DNA of 64,000 nt from Liolophura sinensis (Eukaryota; Mollusca; Polyplacophora; Chitonida; Chitonidae): positions 7,726,966 through 7,790,965 of the forward strand of contig NC_088296.1 in NCBI RefSeq assembly GCF_032854445.1. Direction: 5' to 3'. Within the stretch, counting starts at the first letter, position 1; the number at the start of each line of letters is the position of its first letter. The position numbers and the translations under genes were made by a program. The notes beneath the pieces were generated by a model that saw only the letters and a program-made list of their open reading frames with translations, had not been told where the DNA came from and did not search any database. This document shows positions 1 through 11,888 of this stretch, piece after piece.

Positions 1-1736
1 AATAAATAAATAAACACTCAAATATATATCTCACCTTTAGAAAAGAGTTTTAGTATAATGTATATAAGTGCATCATGTGGATCATCCTAAAGATCTTCTT
101 ATTAATCGACTGATTTTAGATAAATTTCCTTTATCAACGTACTTCGCCTTGCATCATCAGCCATGGATAACACTCATTTTCAGTTGATGCATCGGTTGTT
201 GACGAAATTACTCGACTCCAATGGGCTTATCACTAATATTGTGACGGAAGAATTCCGAAATGTAGTTTTGTCTGGGTACATTTATGATAAAGTCATCACA
301 GTTTCACGTTTGGAACATAAATGAAGTCACGTGGTTCTGGTTAACCATTCAATAAGCAATCTCTGGTTTGCGCGGGCATTAGCGTAGCCAGTTAAAGCTC
401 TTTCTTGTATGCTGAGATTGTTTTTATGTACCAAAGTGTTATTTACATGACTGCAAATGTTACACAAGCACATTGATTTTCCCTACTAATTATGTAATAA
501 ATTTGTCAACTTTAATCTCAGAAATATATACCCTAATTTTTGCGTGATACTACGCCACACAGCCACATGCAGCTTTCACTTTTCTCTACACCATACCAAA
601 AAAATCAACCTAGCGTAACCACATTTTTTTAAGCTATGGTTGATGGAAGTGAACTCATAGCATTCCGTTACCGTGGTAACCTCCGAGGGGTGGGGGCGTA
701 AGAGGGAACACTAGGGAAAAGGTTTCAGTTCGATCCAAACAGATGGAATTCTGATATATTTTAATTAGGTGCTAACTAGCAAAGTAGAAATTTATAGTGC
801 ATCAACAGCCTACAATGTCTGTATGGCAGTATCAACCAATCAGTGACCTTTTACTCTTCACCTCGGAGGCATATCCTAAATACATTTGCCTGAGTTACTC
901 ATGTGTAACACATAACCTAAAATGTAAACTAATGCATATCATTTTTGCCTGCAGAACATTACATGTGCATTTGCCCTGCTAAATATACAGGATGTTAGGC
1001 TACAGGGATGAAATCTATACCAGTTCAGTTGAAACACATACGTTAAAAGTACATTTTCCGCATTCAGTTTGGTATTATTTCAATAAACAAATAGCACACG
1101 TTCACCCCTGGATGTAACTAAGATATGCCCCCAGGCCTTGTGATTTCAACTTCCTCAGTTTGTCATAAACACGCGCGAGACATCCGTTCAGTTTAAGTTA
1201 TTTTCCGCTTATGACTAACATATACAAATGAATACATGCATACATACTGAGGCTGATGGTGAAAAAAGCTGTATACATGCACACTTTATCAAACAAAAGA
1301 CCGACATGTAATCATATTTTTTCGTCCTTGTTCTTTCTGAGGTGTCCTAAATTTAAGAATTCATGTACTTAATTGAAACATTATTTACGGGTCTCTTTGA
1401 AATGTATATGAACAGGGAAACTCCATTTGTTTTCACGTGAAGCTTATACACCGTTCAATTTGTTTTTCACCTCAGGCTTGTCCACATTTAATATCATTTT
1501 AGTTGTGTAAACGCAGCTGATGCGATTCTAAAGCCATTTCTTCCCAGATATGGGCCTTTATTCCTTGTTCCGTCTGAAGTTCCCTTTCTGAAAACACAGG
1601 ACTCATTTACATGTAGTTGAATAAAATGTCAATTCCTCGCTGACCTCTTATTTCAGGGCAATACATTTCCCTGCGTCAACATTCATGTTATGGGTCGTTC
1701 AGTATATTACATGCTATGGCTTTATTATAAGAAAAT
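1..1736. other. Non-coding, nothing recognised
   Basis: AT-rich sequence with a short aataaataaa start (possible SINE tail at the left edge). No exon with paired splice sites or domain signal was seen. Confidence 0.5.
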
Positions 1737-1996
1737 GGCCTCCGTGGTTCAGCTGGTTATTGTGCTAGCGCAGCGTATTTACCCAGGAACCTCTCACCAA
1801 TCCGGTCACTGTGATTTCAAGCCCAGCTCACGCTGATTTTCTCTCCGGCCTAACGTAGGAAGGTTTTCGGGCAACCTGCGGATGGTCGTGGGTTCCTACA
1901 CTGTTATTTTATTTCATATAATACTGGCCGCCGTCGTATATGTGAAATATTTTTAAGTACAGCATAAAACACCTATCAAATAAATAAATAAACAAA
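1737..1996 (+). mobile_element. tRNA-derived SINE, near full length
   Basis: It has a tRNA-like head (gcctccgtggttcagctgg), a B-box-like stretch near 1828, the conserved middle (gcaacctgcggatggtcgtg) and a 3' end leading into aataaataaa. Diverged from the better copies at 26261 and 49582. Confidence 0.82.
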
Positions 1997-2263
1997 TATT
2001 AAGACAAAATGGAATGCTGAGTTGTCAATTATGGAAGACCGAGACGGCCACTAGGGTTCAAGAGCCACTTATTTTAATTACCTAGGCATACAAAACCGAG
2101 AGTCGAGAGCCTAGCCAGGTTTTTCGTTAAAAAATCGCGCCCTTTTTTTCCAACTAATCTCGACCGGCGGATATTTTGAAAAACGCTCCTCGAGGACGCC
2201 AGTAGCAATACACGTCATAAGTCAGACATAAGAAAGTTTGGCCATATGAGAGTCGTAGATTTC

Positions 2264-2425
2264 TGCTCTCACCCCTCCCCCCCCCCCCATACCCCCATAG
2301 CTTCTCTCACCCCCCACCCCCGTACCCATAGCTTTTCTCACTCTCCCAACCCCCACCCCCGTACCCATAGCTTTTGTCACTCCCTCCCACCCGGTAACCC
2401 ATAGCTTCTCTCACTCTCCCCCATA
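2264..2425. repeat. C-rich minisatellite
   Basis: Imperfect copies of a roughly 36-base unit with ccccaccccc, gtacccatagctt and ctcactctccc follow a poly-C run at 2275-2288. The reverse strand is strongly G-rich. An apparent minus-strand ORF (2307-2495) is the repeat read as Gly-Tyr. Confidence 0.75.
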
Positions 2426-2857
2426 GTGCCGGAAGTTGTAGAAAGGAAATCTTACTGTGAGCCTTGATAAAATACGAAACAAATAAATAAAACATATACC
2501 CAGGGTTTTAGTGCTTGGGTGTAAACAAATGTGCATGTATAATTTTTGTCAAGGCATCCACATATATTTCGTGTAATTCACACGCATGGATGAGTTAAGT
2601 GGCTAAAGTATTACCGCCGTGATAATAGTGTCCTGGTGTTTTTTTTTTCTTTTTTGGTAGCAATACTATTAAACTGGGAGCATTTCACGTAAAGAAAACA
2701 TTGGCGGCCATGCTCTTGCCGATTCTGTGTTCAGCAAGACTTTAAATATCTCCTTTTAATTAAAACCTTTTATGCAAATTGCTAATGCTTTAGTTCAATG
2801 CTAAAAGGATTGACAAATACCAGATATACATGTACCTACAGGGGGTCTCTCTGCTCG

Positions 2858-3084
2858 ACGGGGCTAGCTCGCCATGGGGGCGCAATGGTCTAGGAGGCTC
2901 TCCCAATACGATCTCTGTGAGTTCAAGTCCAATTCATGCTGGCCTCCTCTCCTGCCGCACGTGGAAATAACTTGCAGCAATTTGCGGACGGTCGTGGGTT
3001 TTCTCACCATAGTGTTGGCCGCTATCGTATAAGTGAAACATTCTTGGGTACGATGTAAAACACCAATCAGATAAATAAATAAAC
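2858..3084 (+). mobile_element. tRNA-derived SINE
   Basis: Same family as the copy at 26261, with a degraded head. The B-box-like tgtgagttcaagtcc, the ggtcgtgggtt core and the (aaat)n tail are all visible. Confidence 0.82.
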
Positions 3085-4761
3085 GTAACGGACGCACCGA
3101 CCAAAATGATCAAGTTAATTAGACTAATCTTCACATTAGGAGAATGACTGTCTCAAATAAAAAACAAAAGTCTGATGCAGATAAAATACACGTGAAAATT
3201 TGGTGTGTAATCGTAGCAAAACAACAGCAACAAAATATTTCTGAACAACACCTGCCTGTGACAAAGGTTGCTACCAGAAGAAGAGCCAGCATCTTCGCCC
3301 AAAGTCTCCAGAGTGTCGGGGCTCTAATTCTTCAGCTGTCAATCATGCTGCATTCCTTGATATCTTCTCAGGCAGAGTCAGGTAATCCATCAACCGTTGA
3401 TCTTGGAGCAAAGAAAACACTCGTCTGTTCTGGGTTGCCACCTATCACCTCAAATACTCGTCGTCACACATTTACTGTGGTATTTCTTTATGTTTTAAGG
3501 AAAGCCGTTTGGCCGAAAGCTTTCCTCATTGGGCAGGCTAAAAACAATAGGTTTATTTATTGTTTTTGCTTGTAGTTTGTTGATCGCATATGTAGGCCAT
3601 CTATTTTTTTTGGTAGGCTTTCCTTCATCTAGGCTGCACAAAACTTACGTAGATGCGGATAGCGTGCATAGGAGTAATTACATTGCTTGGCTTTTGCGGA
3701 AAAATAGCAAATATGATGGCATTTGTGTATGTGTTGTTAAAGCGTTTGTCTTTGCATGACGAGTTATTAGATGCTTGCCTTCCAAACCCATGAACATGTA
3801 CGTACCACATGAGTCCATTGTATCCGTGAACAGGGCTCCGTTCTCGTAGACCTGCATTTTTAGGTGGCAAAAGGCGTTCACTTCCACCAAAATGTAGGAC
3901 ATATCCCGATCTTTCAGCTCATCACAATTTGTTTGTCAAGGTGGAAAGATACATCAGTTACATCCCTAACGACGCTATGTTTTCTTTTCGTTTTGTTTTA
4001 AACACATCACTTAATCTGACTAAATATCATCACGCATTCGACTGTAGCGTAACGCCATACACAAACCACCGACCTTTGGCAAGTTACTGATGAACATCTC
4101 CGTGCACCTCGAACTCACCGCTATGCACCATACTGGTGGAAGACAAGCTACACGAAGCAAACGGCCACACGGCCATCATGGACCAGTTATGATCACCCAC
4201 GCCCCACAAGCAATGTGCGCCGGGTTAGAACCCATAAGTAATGCATTCTAGTTATTGAGTGGCAAACGTCCCCATCACTAGACAACGGTTCGCTCCTTGG
4301 CGACTTAAAACCCGTACCGTTGTCATTTTTCTCATACAGTCCCGTGTTAAATCATCACTCTTGCGCCATAACTTAAGTTTGTCAATTCTGTTCTCTCTGC
4401 ATTTGGTCATCGTGAGAGCGCCTCACAGAAATCTCTAGAATGCTTTATAACAACGTGTCTAATAGAGGTGTAGTCTACGATTTGTCAGTAAAGAGAGTAA
4501 CTCTACAGCCGACTGAAAGAAAAGGTCATGCATGGATGGTCTAATTGTACATTATACTTTTCAATGCCCATGCAACTGTTTAAAATCGTGATTGAAATCT
4601 GGGATTTAATAAAAAAGTATTAAAAAAAGTTGTGGTCGGAATCAACACAGGTCATTTACTTTAAATTGTAGTTGTCACGTGACCTTATAACAGGCATGGA
4701 AATGCGTAGTGTTTAAACCATTAGCGAAAGCGATGGGGGTCATGGCTAGCAGCAGTCTGCT
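3085..4761. other. 3' flank of gene 1, no supported gene
   Basis: The plus-strand ORF 3144-3575 has a hydrophobic stretch and a GT donor, but no downstream exon on that strand. The rest is unassigned and includes the gene 1 3' UTR. Confidence 0.45.
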
Positions 4762-5239
4762 TCACTCGGACTTGGACAAGATGTGGTACACCCTCTCACA
4801 CGTTTGAGACCCTTCGCCTCCGGCACTCTCCTGCCCATTTTGCTTCCAATTGACGGCTTCTCGATTCTGACATGAATACAGTTCATTGTATTCATGGGTG
4901 TCACATCCGTCTATCGATTCAATTCTTCCCGCTAAGCTATAATTATGTCGTCTGTCATACATCATTGCATCTTCAGGTGGCAGGTCGATTTCCTCGTAGG
5001 CGGTATAGTTGGTTTCTCTAACAACATTCCGGACGGGTTGAACATGCGCACTCCGTTCTAACAAATCTGGCTGTACTGTAGAATCCATTACCCCGCATTG
5101 TTGTTGTTGCTGTTCCATGTTTACCTCAGAATTATGTGCTATCGAGCGACCGCCATTTTCTGCAACGTTGGCGTAGATTCTTCCAGTTTGTGACTCAGCA
5201 TCGATTCGTTTGGTGTCAGCTTTTGAACCCGTGCGTCTT
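4762..5239 (-). CDS. Gene 1 exon 5: cytoplasmic tail with tyrosine motifs
   Basis: Last coding exon of 158 codons plus TGA, beginning in phase 2 after a tattacag acceptor. The tail starts RRRTGSK, carries a QQQQQ run, then a cluster of tyrosine sites: GRIYANV, NYTAYEEIDLPPED, MMYDRRHNY, HEYNELYSC and RVYHIL. YEEI is the sequence preferred by Src-family SH2 domains when phosphorylated. YNEL resembles half of an ITAM, but no canonical double ITAM or perfect ITIM is present. The same YEEIDLP string occurs in the tail at 25893-26160. No known globular domain is visible. Confidence 0.8.
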
Positions 5240-8200
5240 CTGTAATACATAATTAAGCCATGGCTATGTCACTTCACAGGATTATTTTGCACATTCATAT
5301 TTGCTTGATTGAACATTTTTAGTTTATTTATTTATTTATTTATTTGTTTGTTTCAATTGTGTTTTACGCCATACCCATGAATACTTCACTTATACAACGG
5401 CGGCCAGCATTATGTGGGAGGAAAGACAGAAACATAGAGAAAAACAAAATTGCTGGCAGGCCTTTCCACGTGAGGTTGGAGAGGAAACCAGCATGAGCCG
5501 TTAACTCAGTATCCCACGATGCGGGCCAGATATAATATATATGTCTATATAAAAGACTGACAGCATATATGTGGGGGAATCTGAACAGTATCCGAGGGGA
5601 ATAGGCCGTCTGCTGTCATCTACCAACATGGCATCTGTTTCACATGGAAAACGTTAACAATGCATTGTGGGTATGTTTGTCATGATACATATTTCACACA
5701 CTTGTCCCTGACCTCAACGCTACATCTTCCATGCACGCTGCTATTACCTTAAATTTGTAAACTAAGACTAAGTGTTTTCATTTTGCACAAAAAGCACTTT
5801 TGCTTTGTTACATGTAAAGGTAGCTATGGTATGCAGGTAGCATGTATGCAACATTCTTGAATTTGGTCGGAAGTGGACACAAAATATAAAAACGTTATGA
5901 ATAAAAACGTTGTCATAATATGTGACACATTATTATTCAGTGCTGGAGGTCAGATATATTAACTACTTTCAGGTAACTACAAGATTCAAATGTAAACTAT
6001 AACAGACTTACAGCACATAAGACAGAACTATAGCACAGACTAGCAAAGTCGGCCTCTTATCAATTCACTCGAGTGTAGGTTAATCTAACTGTTCATGTAA
6101 ATGTTTAAATAGTATCAGATTACACGCCTCGTATTACTGTGGTTCGAGCAGAAATAGATTTAGCACAGTGCAGTGATGTTTCTCACAAAATAGGTTAGAC
6201 ATTACACATACTGAAGTACTTATCCTCTATAAAGACCATCTGAATCCCGTCTGTACTATGACAAATATCATGAAGTTTGTCAGGAAGTTGCAAAAGGTCG
6301 GTGGTTCTTTCGTGGCATTCTGGCTTCCTCCACCTATTATGATCAACTTACCATTAAGTTAAGCAGGAATGAAGTAAATAACAGACGCTTAATGCGTTAT
6401 TATAACATGCCATTATGCAAAAACAGGAACTGCTTACCTTAGAACAACAACAACCGTAACTAGTGCCAGGACACATCCGATCAAAACCAGTAGAACCGCA
6501 ACACCTATCGCTACTGCTGGGTCAGTTGTTGACGGTGGAGTTTGTGCAGCTGTAATGCAAAGAGCTCGTAAGTCCCATGAAATGTTGCGTGTCACTCCCC
6601 ACAAGAGCATGTCCCGATGAAAACACTATACTGGTAGAGCACATTTACGCCGATCAGTTCAGATTGTATGTTAAATGTGACGCCATTATTGCATTTTGAG
6701 TACTTCTAGACCAGTTTGATCTAATATATCACAATTAACATTAGTGCATACGGATTTGACAAATACCGCTTCTGCCACGGTGCAATGGAGCATGTGAATT
6801 TTAAGAAAAACTAATATTTATTTATTTGTTTGTTTCAAAGTAACGTCACACTGAAGAATGTTTGACTTACACGATTGCGACCACTTTTTGATAGGAGGAA
6901 ACCGGAGTCCGCGGATATACACACAAATTTTACTGAAGACAAGTTGTCTTCTGTTGGGTAATATCTTCATCGCATAACCTTGAAATTCAGTCTACATTCT
7001 CTTGAAACTGAAGTATGGTTTTAAAGTCATAAGATTTCTAATCGGCTGATGATCACTTTACCCATATAAAGGCCTGTTATGTGATCGAACCCTTAATGTG
7101 ATGACAACACAGCATTTTCAGTAATTCTAGACCTGTGACGTCAAATGAAGAGCAAATAATATGACTGCCTTGTTCTTACATAAATCTGCTTAGGCGATGG
7201 TGTATTGGGCATGTAAATTGCTGCTTTTTGTATCTACATGAACAGTTATAAGAAAACCCAGATCGAGGTAAATTAACATATTTAGAGACTGAATTTCACC
7301 AGTAACGTTTGACCATTTGCCAGCAATCACACTGTCATCACTGCTCTTGGCTGTCTTTAGTTATCTTTTGTCTTCATCTAAGACTCACCCATACACTGCC
7401 CTGTAGGTGAAGGAGAGGTATCCCGGGAACAAATACACAGTTTCGAGGATTTTCTACTGCCTGACCAGTCTCCTAAATTCGTCAGCTGACACTCTGAATT
7501 TTCAGGGCAATTAGCACCATTGTCGTCACATTTTTCTGTCCAATAAATCAGAAACATTTGTTATAATACATATAATATATAGTTTGTTTCCATTGTCATA
7601 ATTTGCTCAAAATACGCTTTCTCGCAAACGTTGTCAGTTTTAAAGCGCTGCGCCTTAACATTGATGCTCGAATTATAAAATGGTTTGCCCCAATGTTTGA
7701 ATAACTTTGACTCTTATTTGGACAAAACGTATAAAATCACCATAACAAGCTGCTCGCTGGTTTGTGTCATGACGTAGATGCAGAATATCTTTACTCGCTT
7801 TACAACATCTGCCGTGCATGAGTGCATAACGAAACGTGGATCGTTGAAGATGGTACTATCAGTACTGTTAAACTGACATAAACGAACAGACTTCTTTACA
7901 CTTATCTACTCATTTGTTGGTTTCATTTGTTGCCGTTTAGACCGAAGGCCCTTCTTAAGCATTTTTTTTTTCACATTTACTATGGCATCTCGATTTACGC
8001 GTAGAGTGAACAGGATTGGTTGGGGCAAACCATCATGTCACACTTATTATAGATCTCTCCGTTGGTTGAACACGTTTATATTTGTGATTGGAAAAGCTGA
8101 AAGCTGTATCAGCTGACCCCCCACCCCACACCCACCCCCCAAAATTCGTTTTATGAACAAAAGGTTGGTGGTGTAAATCAGCCATCAGACATATTGGATT

Positions 8201-9628
8201 GAAATAACTTTTTTTATATCTTTTATCGTACTGAGTAGTAAGGAACTATGTGGTTTTGTATCACTGTCATTATAGCATGATTCAAATTATTTAGCCCAAC
8301 GAGCAACAATGGTCCAGTGTATACTTACGAAAGCAATAATACACGGGTGGTATGTATCCATTGACACGTGTGCGTTGAGCAAAGCCCGAGTCACATCTGC
8401 AGTTAAAACATCTTCCTGGACACCGTTCGGGGCGGCATGATGTACCGTGCCCACACATTCCACGGCACTTGTCAGCAGTTCGGGCTATAAAAAACGGACT
8501 GAGACGTATAAAACCCACCAGAATTAACCCCCTTTCCTAAATACCGTAACAGTCTAAGTTCATTAATAAATAAGACAAAAACGGGCCAAACACTATTTTC
8601 AGTTATGGGCAGTTGTATTTAGCAAATACAAAGATAGATTGTAAACAGTCGTTAAGAGCCAAAGAAATTGTCCGAAATAATGTCAATATTGTTACTTTTC
8701 TGGTCTATCTAACCCTTTGCAGTTAGTTCTTTTTGATTATGGGTAGTTTTCATCAAATAAATAAAGTAAATAGAAACATAAATTATTAACTTTGAAAAAT
8801 ACGGAAATGTCACTATTAATGCATGACTTTTCTGCATGAATCTCATCCAAAACGACGGAAAACCTCCTGGAATCATGTCAGCATAAAAAAAGTACAGCGT
8901 AGATAACAAAGCAGAGCACCGACGACAGTGTGATAGTTGACAAATAATTACTGGGTACTCGTGAAATAAGGTCTTTTGTCAATTTACATCAGCGTTTCAT
9001 TTCAGCTGTTCATGTGAACGCTTAAACACAAACAATTTGCACGTCCTCTAGCATTGTGGCTTAAGGAGGACTGGACTAAAAATACACTAATGGTAATGGC
9101 ATTATATAGCAGGTGTCATTGATTTAGAATTATTCAAAATGATGCATTTGTGTCGAAAATAAAATATCTTCGATATTACTTACCGTCTCCACGGAAACTC
9201 ATATTTATTTATATATTTGTTTGGTTACTGTTTAACGCGGATATGCGGAGTTTTAAACACATACGGCGTCTGTCATGTTTATAGGTGTAGAAAACCATCA
9301 ACCTTTGTCAGGCCAATTCCTAACTTGACGCCGCAGCCTAAACACCGACAGCTGGGTTCGAACACGATACCTCATTGATCTTGTCTGATGGTTTCCTCAA
9401 AAGGTAATCTATAATCATTTGTGGATGTAGAAACAGATGTAGCGTGTTTAGGGCGTGCCCTCAACACGGAACATAATCATGAAACAGGTGTGCCAAGTGA
9501 TCGTGAACACATTTTAAATACCTGCAAATTATCCTAACGAAAATACTGCCTCAAAGGCGCTACTCACTTTCCGCCAACAGCGTCGACAGAATCATCCACA
9601 ATGCTTTAGAAATAACGAAACTCATCAT
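4762..9628 (-). CDS. EGF-like type I transmembrane receptor with YEEI tail (gene 1, five exons)
   Basis: A complete gene model built by hand: join of 9568-9628, 8329-8484, 7389-7535, 6438-6549 and 4762-5239 on the minus strand, giving 318 codons including the stop. Junction phases are 1, 1, 1 and 2, and all introns are GT/AG. The protein has a signal peptide, two cysteine-rich EGF-like modules, one transmembrane helix and a cytoplasmic tail of about 160 residues rich in tyrosines. EGF modules normally bind ligands or matrix outside the cell, and the tyrosines would be phosphorylation sites inside. The tail shares the string YEEIDLP with the receptor at 25.9-35 kb, so the two are paralogues. 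No kinase domain is present, so signalling would need recruited kinases. Extra exons inside the introns cannot be excluded. The ligand and orthologue are unknown. Confidence 0.78.
5318..5525 (-). mobile_element. tRNA-derived SINE, reverse orientation
   Basis: It begins with the complement of the tail (tttatttatttattt), then ttttacgccatac, ggcggccagcattatg and a decayed middle. It lies in the last intron of gene 1. Confidence 0.8.
6438..6549 (-). CDS. Gene 1 exon 4: transmembrane segment
   Basis: The exon begins in phase 1 and ends in phase 2 (AG|GTAAGC). A short Pro/Thr-rich linker (AQTPPSTTDP) precedes a single unbroken hydrophobic run (AVAIGVAVLLVLIGCVLALV and onward through several valines), long enough to span a membrane once. 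It is followed at once by an arginine that continues as RRR in the next exon, a typical stop-transfer signal that places the C-terminus in the cytoplasm. Confidence 0.78.
6813..6912 (-). mobile_element. SINE 3' fragment, diverged
   Basis: A tatttatttatttgtttg start and a gaggaaaccgg motif fit the reverse complement of the SINE, with low conservation between them. Intronic in gene 1. Confidence 0.4.
7090..7230 (-). repeat. Dispersed repeat D1 fragment, reverse
   Basis: cttaatgtgatgacaacaca, then gtaattctagacctgtgacg is the reverse complement of the D1 3' end. A similar fragment begins near 6671. Both are intronic in gene 1. Confidence 0.5.
7389..7535 (-). CDS. Gene 1 exon 3: second EGF-like module
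   Basis: Exon of 49 codons, phase 1 to 1, with acceptor ttggacag and donor GTGAGT. It contains six cysteines (KCDDNGANCPENSEC, LCICSRDTSP, GQCM), the count expected of an EGF-like domain. The CP-N-x-x-C stretch is shared with the exon at 33177-33302 of the paralogous receptor, which suggests both genes inherited the same ordered pair of modules. Confidence 0.72.
8329..8484 (-). CDS. Gene 1 exon 2: EGF-like module
   Basis: Exon of 52 codons, phase 1 to 1, with acceptor ttatag and donor GTAAGT. It encodes eight cysteines in an EGF/laminin-EGF-like spacing: KCRGMCGHGTSC, then CPGRCFNCRCDSGF, and a final Cys near the end (YYCF). The CxC-xxGF step is the hallmark of EGF-like folds. The extra CxxxC pair resembles the longer cysteine-rich modules of scavenger-type receptors. 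It is extracellular by topology. The similarly arranged exon at 34846-34980 (CGPLICGHEASCNGTCVC) is probably its counterpart in the paralogous receptor. Confidence 0.72.
8910..9170 (+). repeat. Dispersed repeat D1 copy
   Basis: It begins agagcaccgacgacagtgtg, has gctgttcatgtgaacgctta in the middle and ggtgtcattgatttagaatt at the end. It lies in the first intron of gene 1. Confidence 0.5.
9203..9370 (-). mobile_element. Possible diverged SINE
   Basis: A tatttatttatat start, ttaacgcggat and a ctgggttcgaacac stretch hint at an old reverse SINE-like element. Weak. Confidence 0.3.
9568..9628 (-). CDS. Gene 1 exon 1: signal peptide
   Basis: Two adjacent ATGs open the frame, and the upstream one is taken as the start. 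The 20 codons read MMSFVISKALWMILSTLLAE, a short n-region followed by a hydrophobic core typical of a signal peptide. The exon ends in phase 1 at a strong donor (A|GTGAGT), matching the phase-1 acceptor of the first EGF exon. A TATA-like stretch (acatataacc, minus strand) lies roughly 60 bases upstream near 9685-9695, but I place no weight on it. Confidence 0.68.
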
Positions 9629-9699
9629 CCCCTGTTGTTACAGTACTAAGCGCAATAGGGCATTAATATGTGGTTATATGTTAACTCTGTCTTAAAGAC

Positions 9700-11888
9700 A
9701 CTCGTGCAAAAATTTGTCAGCAAGTGTGCATATTTGAACAATATTCACATTTTCAAACGCGCTCCAGGCTACGCGACTTTAATTTCCTTGTTAAAAAAAT
9801 CACTCCATTAGTTTTGCCTTAGCACTAGTGAGGCAGAGTAGCCGGCCACAAACAAGACATGTCATCGTCACGGAGTCTGACTCCGGCTGCTCGCATGAAA
9901 TATCGGATATAACGGGGATATATATTCCCGTTGCTGATACATGTATGTTGTATGCATGTTAATACTTGCAAGTTAATGACATCAAACGTTGCTAAGTGCA
10001 AAAGAAAAAAAAATCTGTTACTGTAAATCTTGATTTAAAGCACTGATTTCAGGCGGAATTTATGCATACAATTATTAAGAAAATAATCCGAAAATAATTT
10101 GGTTATGTTAATACGGATGGAAGCATCATTAAACTATGAGAATTAGAGGCAGTGGAAAAGGTTAAGGGAAAATTAGGGAAACGGAAGATAAAGAAGTTGC
10201 AATTCATGTGATGCGTATTATCTATAACACCTCTCTACTCCACCTTGTCAGTATGTTTCCCGTCATCATTAAACGTTCTGTAGGTCATATTTTAAAGGTC
10301 AAGGTCTCTCAATGTGGAAGCCGGTTAGGGCCATTCATCGCCCGGCGATATCGATAAATCGATAAATTATTTAACGATATGGATAAATGGTTGCTATTTT
10401 TCGATATGAGTAAATGGTTGCTATTTCCGATGCTGCTAATTTATACATCGATATCGATAAATGAAAGTTATATCGATCAATGAATTACTGATATCGATAA
10501 TTTGTTTACTGATGTCGACACTTTTCGGTCCAGTGTTAACTGGACCACCATAATTCACGGGAGAAGTTGTAATTCAGATATCTACTTCATACTTATCTGG
10601 CTATGACGCACTTAACGGGTTTTAATACGTTAATGACATGAAGGTCATGAAAGGCTTTTGAATGACTCAACTGTCCGCTAAGGAACATACTCGGGTAAAG
10701 CAATACTCATCAAGTTGGTGACAACATTTTATATCGTCAGAATTCGCTAACACGCCCGAATAAGGAAATAAGCACTCATATGTTGGGTGTTCCTGTTTCG
10801 TGACAAGGTGGGCTGTTATGCGTCGTCTGTTTCCTTACTATAAAAACATGTATGCTAGGCTTTCTTGCAGTTCTTTGAAATTTTACCCTTGGTATATTCT
10901 ACATGAGCACGTCCTGAGGAGAGAAAACCTCACCGTAATGGCCGTTACTACTTCCGTATAATTAACACACCTTGCGGGAATACATACAGCATAATGGGAA
11001 CTCATTTTGGGCAGAAAACGGCACATTTTGCCGGCTTTTATCTTCTAATGCTTGAGAATACATTATCAAGCCACAAACTTGTACTCATTGTAAATGCATC
11101 TACACGCACTAGACAAGTCGTTACCGTTTATGCATGTACATCCCAAAGGCAATGGAACCTGAGTCGCTTATCGACATACAGGCATACACAAGTCATAAAG
11201 ACCGTCGCCTAGTGTCTAAGGCCCCTGCCATTCAATCGCTACGGTACACAAGTGGGTGTTCAAACCCAGCCTTGGGCAGTGAATTTGTAGATTCTCCCGG
11301 TCCTGCTGACCATGAGGCCTTGGTGACAATAAACGGTTAACGATTCTCGTACGACCAATTGCGCTTCCCGAATGTCACTGAAAACCATTTATCTTCCACC
11401 AAAGATCTTTAGGAACTTGCCAAAGTTACTCAACCTATATTACTGACCACCATCGTATAACTGAAAAATTCTTGTGTGTGGATTTAAACAACAATGAATA
11501 ACTTCACCCAAGGGTGTAAAGAACCAAGCATAGCCTGAAGAAAAAAGCACCCTTTACCAGTTATATGATAACCTTGCAAGCCGCAGCCGAATCAGCCTAA
11601 CGTGTAAAACACAACATATACAAACCCATACAGAACCGAAAGATGAATTAAAGAAAGGTACATGGTTTAAAATTGTGCAGATCGTTGAAAAACATAACAT
11701 GCATGCAGTTTTTTTTTTAGCAAAAATGATAAATTATTTAAAATGGCCCCAGTTAAAGTTAAATAAAACCATTTGATTATGGAGATGGGCTGAATGCCTG
11801 CTACGGTTGGAAGAAAATTACAGCTGAGTGGCCTCGTTTTTGGCATTCAAAAGAATTAAGAACCCGTCGTGAAAGTCGGGTTAAGTCG
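9700..11888. other. 5' flank of gene 1, intergenic
   Basis: Contains the ATCGATA cluster and short ORFs only (for example 10994-11340) without domain or splice support. Confidence 0.5.
10344..10505. repeat. Cluster of ATCGATA palindromic motifs
   Basis: Many copies of TATCGATA, ATCGATA or CGATATCGATAAAT within 160 bases, with an internally repeated gataaatggttgctattt. No ORF or terminal repeat is obvious. It lies in the 5' flank of gene 1, about 700 bases upstream of its start. Confidence 0.6.

Noticed and set aside
3144-3575. 143-residue plus-strand ORF with a hydrophobic segment and a possible phase-1 donor after GCAGAGTCAG
   Set aside because: No downstream plus-strand exon or domain is visible, and composition is not convincing. 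It could be an orphan first exon, but this is unsupported.
4762-5250. ITAM or ITIM in the gene 1 tail
   Set aside because: YxxL/I sites are present (YEEI, YNEL), but spacing and the -2 residues do not fit a canonical ITAM or ITIM.
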